Assembly: GCA_039621445.1 (NCBI GenBank)
Contig: CP154956.1
Span: 19,557,295-19,621,294, forward strand
DNA from: Euglena gracilis
Taxonomy: Eukaryota > Euglenida > Euglenophyceae > Euglenales
DNA: 64,000 nt
Direction of reading: 5' to 3'
A model generated the notes under the pieces. The model worked only from the letters and a program-made list of their open reading frames with translations. It did not search any database and was not told where the DNA came from. Position numbers and translations under genes: made by a program. Below, one piece after another: positions 54,789 to 63,894 of the stretch (position 1 is its first letter; each line of letters opens with the position of its first letter).

Positions 54789-57067
54789 CCCAATATTACG
54801 CGATTTACATGAAAGATTTCGCGAAAATCGCGGTACCCCTAACTTGACAACTCAAAAATCGGACACCCGATAACGCAAAAGTCATTTGGGATGACCAAAT
54901 GCGCGAGGCCTTGAATAAAATCAAGGACTTGCTCCTCGAGAACGTGGTTCTCGATATCGCGGATCCATACAAACCGTATGTCCTGGAGGTCTACAGCAGA
55001 GATTACGCTGTTGGCGGGGTTCTTAGCCAGCATAATGCGGCGAATGAACTCCGACCTGTGGCTTTCTTTAGCAGGAAGCTACAGGGCGACAACGGGAAAG
55101 GACAGGTTAAATGGAGCATTCGCGAAAAGGAGACGTATGCCATTGTGCTGATTCTCCAGAAGTTCCGCAGCTGGATAGCCAGCAGCTTGGTCCAGATACT
55201 AGTGTTGACGGATCATGATAGCCTTCAACACTGGTATACCGAGGACCTGAACAAGGCCATGTCATCAGTTGGCAGAATATGCCGATGGCATGAGTTCTTG
55301 AGCCAGTTTAACCTGGTGGTAGTTTATACCCCAGGTCATACGCAAAAAGTTGCGGACCCTCTCAGCCGAGCCCCCTGGTGTTATCCTGGGAACCCGGATG
55401 AGGGTGATGCGACTTTTCATGGCAGCCATGAGGCTGACCAGTTCGCACGTCGATCCGACGCTGCGGACAACATGCTCGATTCACTACCCGTTTCCCGGGT
55501 GTATCGCAGCATCGCCATTTCACCATTGCGTGGAAGGCGCCGGCGTGGACGCACTGCCGGACCCCGTCCAATTACGCGTACGGAAACTCCTACCTTCCTA
55601 TTTTTCCGCGAATGGGATTATTCGCGTGACCCTATATATAGTACCATTGTGAATAGACTTCGTAATGGTGAATCCATAGAGAATTATTCTCTATCACCAT
55701 TGCGGCTTATTTTCCGGAATGATTCTGGTTATAAATATTGTATACCCCAAGACCTGGTTGATGATGTGATTTTGAGCTATCACAACCATGGTCACCCTGG
55801 GGCCCCCAAACTTCTTTCACTAGTGGGTCGCAGATATTGCACAACCCTGAGTGAAAAAGTTTTATACTCGCGCTGTTTGCGAATTTCGCAACGGTGCCAA
55901 ATTTGTCAGGCTGTGAAACCGCGCAGAGGTACCCCCCCTGGTACGATGGACTTTTTCCCCGTACCACCCGACATTTTTACGTCCCTCTGCATGGATTTTC
56001 TCGAACTTGAACCTTGCAAAGGATCAGATGACCAAATTTACGATTACGTTTTTGTTGTCGTCTGTCGGCTGAGTGGGTACATAGTAGCCATTCCATGCCG
56101 GAAAGGAGGGTTGACAGCCCAAATTTTGGCATCCATATTCCTGGAGAAATGTATCTGCTTAATGGGTTTACCGAATGAAATCGTGAGTGATCAAGATCAC
56201 TTGATCTCTTCGCGGTTTTTCACAACTTTGTGCGGCTTACTCGGCATTGAGCAGCATTTTTCCATTATATACCGCCCGAAAGGCAATGGTAGAGCCGAGG
56301 CAGCCGTGAAATCCGTTGTCAATATGCTTCGCCTTTCACTGGCTGACTCGGGTAAGAATTGGTTATCCGTTCTTCATTGGTGTTTATTTTACATCAATAC
56401 CTTGCCAGGGTTGGTATTACCACACTCACCATACAAGATTGTTTTCGGACGCGACCCTCCGGCCATAGGGGATATCCCCTCGGAGAGACCCGCCCGAAGT
56501 AGCGTCAGTTGTGAAACGTGGTTTGCAGAAGTGGAATCGCTCCGCTCTGCAGTCCAATCACGTATCCCAGAAATTCATTCCAACAAACGGAATTCGTTTC
56601 TACAAAACTTCAACACACCTGTGTATAGTCCAGGTGACCGCGTGTGGGTACGGAATAACCGCACCCGCATGCAATCTTCCAAGCTAGATCCTCTTTGGCT
56701 CGGCCCATGCGAAATTTTGGAGAGGTTAGGTAGTAGCGGGCGATATAAAGTTGCCTTGCCCAACGGGATTGAGGACGTCCATATGGACGACTTCAAACCG
56801 TACCTTAGCCCCCCAGACAGAAAAGCTATCCCCTGCCTATATTTCAAGCCCCGTTCCAGATTACCTGAAACGGACGACTTTGTGGTCGATAAGATAATAG
56901 ACCACAAGGTCGGCAGGGGTGTGCACTACTGGAAAGTTCGCTGGAAAGGGTATGGGCCAGAGGAGGACACTTGGGAGCCAGCATCCAGTTTTGTTGGATA
57001 TATCCAGCAGGATTGGAAGCTGTGGAACAAGCGCAACAACATAGACATAAACATAAACACTTTCTGA
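54789..57067 (+). pseudogene. Family A RNase H, integrase and chromodomain
   Basis: The correct frame reads through one TGA (about 54845) and is open from there to 57067. RNase H: the first catalytic Asp is replaced by Tyr ([12 protein letters not shown], codon TAC at 54992); other copies in this window have Asp, so this copy's RNase H is probably dead. Glu (REKETYAIV) and Asp (LTDHDSL) remain. Integrase: HHCC domain ([15 protein letters not shown]) at about 55779-55915, core Asp in [10 protein letters not shown], Asp in VSDQDHL, Glu in [10 protein letters not shown], and the C-terminal [11 protein letters not shown]. Chromodomain: [20 protein letters not shown], then [17 protein letters not shown] (about 56880-57000). 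A natural TGA ends it 195 nt before ORF3. Confidence 0.9.
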
Positions 57068-57129
57068 AACGATTTCGTTTTGGAGAATGCGTGTGTTTTA
57101 TGTGACTGTTTCGCGTTTATACCCCCCCT

Positions 57130-57161
57130 GCACTTCATTATTTCTCTATCTTTCTCGCAGA
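57130..57161 (+). promoter_or_regulatory. Possible 3' splice site upstream of ORF3
   Basis: TTATTTCTCTATCTTTCTC then GCAG (CAG ends at 57160), 101 nt before the ORF3 ATG. The minus-strand copy has a pyrimidine tract plus CAG at the same distance (20494-20496), and the copy at 8.8 kb has one directly at its ATG. Subgenomic splicing, as retroviruses use for env, would explain how ORF3 is expressed. Confidence 0.4.
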
Positions 57162-57261
57162 GTTTTGATTAAGATAGAAGCCTTACTTTTTCAGTGCTCT
57201 CGCACTCAAAGCGACTGACAACAAGGTTACCCTTAGTTGTCGTCGTCGTTCGGGTAGCATC

Positions 57262-60200
57262 ATGCTGCCTGGGCGCGGACCTGGACCAGGTCCACCATGG
57301 CCGCAGCCTTCTGGCGCGCCATACCCCCAGTACCCTCAGTATGCCGAGGCCCCGATTCCAGGTGCCCCACATGCTGAGAGGGTTTCAGCCCCGGTATTCG
57401 CCGCGGCTACCAGCAGCCGGTCCGCATATGCGGTACCAGATCCATCTGCCGTCCAGCAGCCGGCACCTCAGCCACCAATGCAGCGCAGATCGCGCCTGCC
57501 CCCGTATGCGGGAGAGATGAACTTCCGCACTACGGAGACGTTGGAGCGGGCGATGCGTATGTGCGCATACCCCCCAACGGAGCCCTTTATGCAAGCCCTT
57601 TGGGATGCATATTGCGCTCAGTTGTTGGTGGTAGCCAACACACCTGTGGCTCAGTGGTGTCCCTGTGGTCAGGCCCTGATGACAGGGAGACGGTATTTCT
57701 CGTCGGCATCCAATTCCGGATTTGAGCCTGGCGAGACCATGATGGATCTGGGCGTGTATGTGCCGCCCATGCTGCAAACGCAGACGCCGGTGGGATCCCA
57801 CACCGTGCATATGCGTGAGCACACGCCCCCGCCGGTAGGTGAGGCTGTGCATGTCCCACCTGGGATGACGAGAATTTTTGCTCGCCCGCCACCGCCGCAG
57901 CGAATGCCGCCGCGCGAGCCGCCAGTGGAGCAATTTGTCTCGCGATACGCGACGCACGCGGATTACCCGCGCGGCGCACGCGTGCTCCCAGCCGGACAGT
58001 CGGACGTGCCCCCTGAGGCATACGTCCAACACATGTTCATGCACTGGATGCCTCAGGCATCATCGGTCGCCCCTGCCCCTGGCGTTGAGCCACGGAGGCA
58101 GGCGGAGCCCATAGTGGTGGAGGATGAACCTCCCCACCGTGAGGCAGCCCGACCGCCCAGCGCAGCCCCTGTCCAGACTGGGGATGTCCCCCGTCGGCAG
58201 GAGGCTCCCTACTACCACATGGCACCTCCGGGAACCGAGCAGGATGAGCTTGCTCGGCACTTCCTGCAGGAGCCAGTATTCGCGTCTGAAGAGCACCGGA
58301 CGAGGTATTACTCCTCTCTGGCTGCCCTTCAGGGCCGTGGATACACCCCATACCATCCGTACCAGCCGCAGCTGCGGGGGGCAACCCCGGTATTACCCGG
58401 TGAGCCCCCGGCAGGCGTGGCAGTATTACCTGCCACCCTGAAGCGCGAAAGGGCTACGGAAAACCTTACACCCCAGCCCAGGCGACCCAGCCCACGGGAC
58501 GCGGAAGGCGGTATGGCAATGCAGGTGGAAACTAGCCAGGATACCCCGGCTGTACGACCACCGGCAGAGACACAGGTGGCGATGAGCCGTCCTGTGGCTG
58601 CAATGCCACCGCCGATCCCTCCGGTATGGAAGGAGCCGCGACCCCCTGCGTCGAAGCCAAGCCCACGCCAGGCTCCTAGCAAGCGCCCAGCCACGCCATC
58701 ACCGCGACGTGCAGCAGAGCGGCCAGGTCCCTCCCCAGAGATGGAATGGGAAGGAACCGAACCGACTCCTGCGGCACCGAGCGCCCGACCCTCTGGTATT
58801 CGCCAGACGGGAAAGGAGACAGGCAAGGCCGAGGGCAAAGGCAAGGGAGAAGGCAAAGGCGTGGCCGGCAAAGGGAAGGGTGAGGGTAAAGGTAAGGGAA
58901 CAGCACGTGAGGAGGAAGAAGAACCAGCAGAAGTCCTCTCGGACTTTGAGCATATGCTCAGGTTCAAGGAGGAGCTGGAGGACGAAGGCTGGCGAATGCA
59001 GCATGATTACCATGTTGCAGGAAACCGCCCCGTCACTCCTCCACAAGCAGTCATCGATGTGGTATTACGCCACACCGAGAACCGAGTCAGACTATTCCAT
59101 TACGGAATAGATCTGTACGCCTTCGAAGGTGAAGGTGGCAGACCCTTGCTGGATGCCCAGCCAGGTTTCTGGGAGCTCTGGTTTTGGCTGGGATACCCCT
59201 GCCAGAACTGGGGTCTCTTCAGCGATTCCACTGGTCGCAGTTACCTGCACCAGTTGGGTTTTCGGGACCAGCGTGTGTTAGCCCGAAGGCTGAAGGCAGT
59301 CTTCGACTGTATTCACACAGTCGGGCCCCTCGGTGTGCAGTGGAAATACTACCCACTGAACCCCGACATCGAACGCCTGATCGAGGTGTTGTGGTGCAAC
59401 AACCTCCAGGTGTGGCTGGTGAGCCATTACGGCTCCACGTTCCGCGTTAAGCGCGTTTCCCTGGCTTACCCACAGAGGTATGACCTCTGTTGTAAGTATT
59501 GCTGGCAGGAGTTTCCTGTCGACTTCTGGGGATTCGGCGTACGCGGAAGTCCTCCGCCGCCCGGGATAACCCGGGACTGGAGATGGGACGCCGCATGCTT
59601 ATGCATGTGTGCCGCGACGCCCCGGATGTCCAGGGCAAAAGTCGCCGCGTCCACAAGCAGCGTATTTTTATGCTGCAGCAGTTCTGGTGGCGAGCCTGGA
59701 CCACCTACGTCATGGAGGTGTATATATATCTCCGTGACCCCCAGGACGACAGGCCTGGTATGGAAAGCTTGCCACCAGACTACGGCGACCCCCGACCTGC
59801 GCCCCAACTGGCACCTGGCCGGGATAGACCTGGAGGAACATTTGAGGCGACAGTTTGGCGGTACCCTGGACAGGGAGGTATTCCTCCAGCTGACGAAGTA
59901 CCCGAAGGCCATCCTCGACCTGGGTATGCCGATTCTGGCACGCGTTCAGGAGTTCGAGGAGGGCTTTTTCGAGGTCTGGGAGGACACGCGTTACCGCGGC
60001 TTCCTGGGCCCGAACAGGCCTGCAAACGCTTGGGTGCAGCCATCATGGCCGCCACCCTGGCCCAACAGTGCCAGCAGCAGTACGCTGGCCTTTTACAGGC
60101 TGGCGGATGCCCAGGGATGCCGATGGCACCCCGACGATCCTCGTTCACCCGAGGATCTGCGCGCCTTCATCGCCCCAGAGGATGAACCTCTGGCGCGAAG

Positions 60201-62751
60201 GAGACGGGACGCGTCAGTCGCTTCCACCACCGCGATTCCGCGGCGAGAGGAACGCGACCGCAGCCCCTCCGTCACCATTCTGGAGGCAGCGCCGCCGTCT
60301 CCGACAGGAACGGATGTATCCTTCGTCTCTGCCCCTCGGGCGGCAGGGGAACGATCAGTTTCCCCGGCCCCCGCGGCGGCGGCTCCCGTCTGTCCACCGG
60401 TAGGTGGAGACGAGGAACTCCCTTAGGAGGAAGACGAGAACGTGGAGGATATCCTCTACGCTGCTCTGCCAGCTCCGGCACAGCCTAGGCCAGACGAAGC
60501 ACCCGCAGGGGATATACCTGTGGCTGCTACGCCTGTTCCAACGGCTGAGCCTCCAGCCGAGGTGACTGGTATGGTCGTCGAGGACATCCTCGAAGAACCT
60601 GCCAGTCGCACAGCACGCACCTCGTTAGGAGGCCGTGTGCTCGGCGCCGTAGTCACCGGCATTACTGCCGTGGCTGCTGCACTAACGCCACGAGGTGGAG
60701 GCGCAGCATCAAGCTCCGCCGCCGAGGACGTGGAGACACCAGATGTCGGTGTCCCCACAACCCCATCTCCGGCAGCAGTGCAACCACCATCAGGGGATGA
60801 ACCCCAGCCGACAGAGCCATCTGTCGCACCGGCTACACCGGAGGATCAACCTCCCGTAGCACCTGCGCCAGCGGTTATGGAGGATCAACCTCCTAGACCG
60901 GATGTCGAAATGGAAGTGGAGGAGATACCCCCACGACCACCGACACCGCGCAGGGTCCCTGCCGTCCCGAGGACAATGGCAGAGTTTCTGGGAGTGCCAG
61001 CGCCTGTGGAAGCACCGATTCCGGTGACGACCACAGTGCCACGCCTCGTCGGACAGGATGAACCTGCTCGGCGACGGCCGGCTGAACAACCCCAGGAACG
61101 AGTGCTGACCCCTCGGAGCGTCATGCTCGACCCAGCGGTCAGTATGCCCGCTTCGCCCAGACGGCAAACGTCTACTCCGGCACCATCGGCTCCTGATACC
61201 AGGAGTAAGCCGCAGGCGTCGCCTCCTGATTCCGGGAGTGCGAAGCCGAAAGGAGGCAAACCGGGTGCTGCAAACTGTAAGCCACCTTCCAAGGGCGGTG
61301 ATGGGAAACCACCACCGAAAGGTGGCGCTGGAGGTCAGACTGGCGGACAGCCGAAAGGCCCTACGACAATGCACGACTATTCGGCCGTTGCATCGTCCGG
61401 GTACGGCCAGAGCAAACCGAAAGGTAAGGCTCGTGGTCGACAGGCCAAATCTTCCGCCGGATCGACGGATGAGGAGCAGGATGAACCTGCTTCACCTCCT
61501 GTGTCTGCGGATGCCCAGCTCTGGACCCAGGATATCCTGACCAGACTAGGCACCGTGGAACAGAGGACGAAGAAACTGGCCGCTATTAGGCACCAGAAAG
61601 GGTCACTGAATCGATGGATTCAGCCCCTCTTCGTCCGAGGAGAACCTTTCCACTATGCCCCGGAACATACCTGGACATTCTGGAACAGGCGCTCACCCAG
61701 AGTACTGGCACAGTACTTTGGCGAGGACTGCGTGTTGGATTTCCAGCACGGCACGTCCTTTGCCTGGACGTGCACCGTGTGCCACCATGTGCGGCACAAC
61801 CAACCGCTTGTGCATGTGTGCAAGCGGCAGGTGCAATCTTCGTGGTTCCATCACAGGGCATATGTGCCGAACTGTGTGGCGCTCGTATGTAGCGAGTGCC
61901 TGAACGCCTGGAAGCACAGCTTGAACTACTCCTACAGTGAGAATGCTCACGACAGGGATATCCCTGCCTTGTGCATCAACTGTATAGGAGGCAAGTTCGT
62001 GCAGACTGCTGATGGAGCAGTCACCACCATTGTCCCCCAGCACTGGGAGACACTAGAGAAGTGGAAGAAGGAGTACAAGCAGGTGTAAGGCCGCCTGAAG
62101 CACTCCGACTTCCGAAAGGTAGAAAGCTACCGCCACACGGGAATGGCCTGTGAGTTCCAGATCGACGCTGGGGCAATGCGCCTCGCCGTCGAGGAACACG
62201 CCAAGGTAAGAATGCCTTACCTCTGGACTGATGGCGACTGGGAGACACAGGTTTACCCCCTGTTCTCCAAGCGTCAGCATGGCGGATACGCCTTGCCACT
62301 GTGGCCTCCTCAAGAACACGATTTGGTGGACTTCAGAGGTTGGTTGGCGGCTGTATTACGGCCCCATACCGCAAGAGCTCGGACAGCGAGGTGGATGTAT
62401 GACATCAACTTCAAGCACACCCCGGGGATGCCCCCGCAGGTGCCTGCGAATCACCCCCGGATGAATTACATCATCTGGCCGGTGATGCTGCCCAGAATTT
62501 TCTGGGAGCAACTCCAACGGTATCTTTAGCATCATGCTGAACGAACCAGGGAGAAGCTGCCGGATAATTGGATCAAGGACTGGGAGACCCCTTCCTTTGA
62601 TGTCAACGATCCGGAGCTCAACACCATTCGGAGTGAATCAGCTCCGCCGCGTTCCCCACGCCAACTGGAGTTGGTTGAGGACCCATTAGGGGACCCCCAA
62701 CACGACTACTGGCGTGAGGTGCGCGAACGCCCAGCCAATAAAGGCAGATGA
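57262..62751 (+). pseudogene. Family A ORF3, 1829 codons, three stops
   Basis: A separate gene after pol, not an envelope: no signal peptide or membrane segment is visible. Order: Pro-rich start; domain 1 (residues about 86-170, CAQLLVVANTPVAQWCPCGQ, then LMTGRRYF); a Pro/Arg/Gly/Lys linker with GKGEGKGKG (about 510-555); domain 2 (about 570-880, PGFWELWFWLGYPCQNWG, CCKYCWQEFPVDF, EHLRRQFGGTLDREVF); a Pro/Glu/Ala linker; domain 3 (about 1480-1610) with CTVC, CSEC and CINC pairs suggesting zinc binding. In-frame stops are TAG 60424, TAA 62086 and TAG 62527; the rearranged copy has sense codons there. A one-base loss at 59560-59575 and a deletion near 59785 put about 75 codons out of frame (LQQFWWRAW lies in another frame). 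The family is not one I recognise; nucleic-acid binding is a guess. Confidence 0.85.
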
Positions 62752-63564
62752 GGTGTCTGTCAGCGCCAATGCGGCGTTCAGCACCCTCGTCAGGTATTCG
62801 CCTGACACCCTGTTTGGGTATTCGCCCGAACAGCCCCTTCGAAGACCCTTTGCGGTATTCGCCGCTAGTAAGTTCCCACCGGGATGCTGCCATGTGCAGG
62901 ATTCCGTGCGCATGCATGCACACCCCTCTCCCTTCTCCCCTCTCGCGGGCGTGCGACACGCAGCGCACAGGGCCGACGGCCTCTTTTCCTTTCCCTTTCT
63001 TTTCTTTTCGGCCGTTTGAGGAATTAAGGCTGCCAGACAGCACAACTTTTCTGGCCTAAGCCAACCCCCCACTCCTCTCTACTTTCCCCCCGGGGCAAAT
63101 GCTGTCGCCGGCAGTTGGTTTTGTAGAGTAGGACTTTCCTTTTGCGTGGTCAGGTTTGACTGGCCATGCGCCCTGCCCAGGTTTGACTGGTCAGTGGCCC
63201 CCTCCTTCCACACCCTCCCCATGGGTTTTCCTGGAATGCCCATGGACCCAACCCCAAGTGCCTTGGGCACACCCAAACTGGGTGGATGGGTTTGCTTGGC
63301 AAGGAAAACTGCCAGCCCCATTTTCGACAATGGGCTATAATATACAATACACCCATAAGCCACCGCAAAATAGGTGAAACCATTTTGAGCGTTTTGGGCT
63401 ATTTTGGGTCCCCTCCTTTCCGCCCCCCCCCCTTTTAGTGGACCCCTGTGCGACGGAAAGGGCCCCTGTGGATGCGCCAGGGTGCACCTCCCACAGACCA
63501 GGTCTGTGTTCAAAATCCCTGTGGCCAGAATGCCTGGTCCAAAGGGGAAATCGGGCATAGCCCT
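62752..63564 (+). other. Family A 3' untranslated region
   Basis: Closely similar to 12476-13287, no conserved frame. It carries the three TATTCG hairpins at its start and a C/T-rich tract (62920-63005). Confidence 0.7.
62790..62865 (+). other. Three consecutive TATTCG-loop hairpins
   Basis: TCAGG-TATTCG-CCTGA (62790-62805), TTGGG-TATTCG-CCCGA (62814-62829, one G-T pair), GCGG-TATTCG-CCGC (62852-62865). Same order and spacing as in the copy at 12515-12590. Confidence 0.8.
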
Positions 63565-63574
63565 GGGAGGGGGA
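63565..63574 (+). promoter_or_regulatory. Polypurine tract
   Basis: GGGAGGGGGA immediately upstream of the 3' LTR; the plus-strand primer site of element A. Confidence 0.85.
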
Positions 63575-63889
63575 TGTGTACCAGGCGTATGCTTCTGTCC
63601 CCTTCCGTTGAGGAAGTTAGGATGGAAGCAGATCCTATTAGGATCTCCTAATGGGTGCCCCTTCTCTCTCCCCAGGTGGTATTCTTCTTTATACCTTTTC
63701 CTTCCTTTCCATCGGACCGGACTTGGTTATCCAGTCCGTCCTCCCTGCATTGCTCCGTGCTTTGCTTCTTGGGAAGTGGGAAAAGGGATTTTCTGTTACT
63801 CTGATTTTCAGTCCCCAAGTAGGTGCGCCAAGGCGAAAGCGAAGGCTTTTGGGAATTGGGAAAGGGGAATTGGGAATCAGACGTACACT
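63575..63889 (+). repeat. Family A 3' LTR (315 bp)
   Basis: TGTGTACC to GTACACT, followed by the target duplication GTATG (63890-63894). It differs from the LTR at 35979 at only about three positions. The hairpin GATCCT-ATT-AGGATC is at 63631-63645. Confidence 0.95.
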
Positions 63890-63894
63890 GTATG

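Larger units (their letters stand above)
35979..63889 (+). mobile_element. Family A Ty3/gypsy element, near full length
   Basis: Bounded by LTRs that start TGTGTA and end GTACACT and flanked on both sides by GTATG (35974-35978 and 63890-63894). Without the tandem duplicate and nested element B the element is about 16.5 kb, large for Ty3/gypsy. Order: LTR, PBS, gag, amber codon, protease, Cys linker, methyltransferase-like domain, RT, RNase H, integrase, chromodomain, ORF3, 3' region, polypurine tract, LTR. The RT-RNaseH-integrase order is diagnostic for Ty3/gypsy. The LTRs at 35979 and 63575 differ at only a few positions, implying recent insertion, yet pol and ORF3 carry several lesions, so it was probably mobilised in trans or damaged during reverse transcription. 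Confidence 0.9.

Noticed and set aside
57262-62751. ORF3 as a retroviral-type envelope gene
   Set aside because: Position fits, but no signal peptide, transmembrane segment or furin-like site is visible and the composition is Pro/Cys/Trp-rich.
36486-62870. TATTAC hairpins as geminivirus/Rep-type replication origins
   Set aside because: Rolling-circle origins have one conserved stem-loop with a TAATATTAC loop and a Rep gene. Here there are many different stems, the nonanucleotide is not conserved, and no Rep gene is seen.
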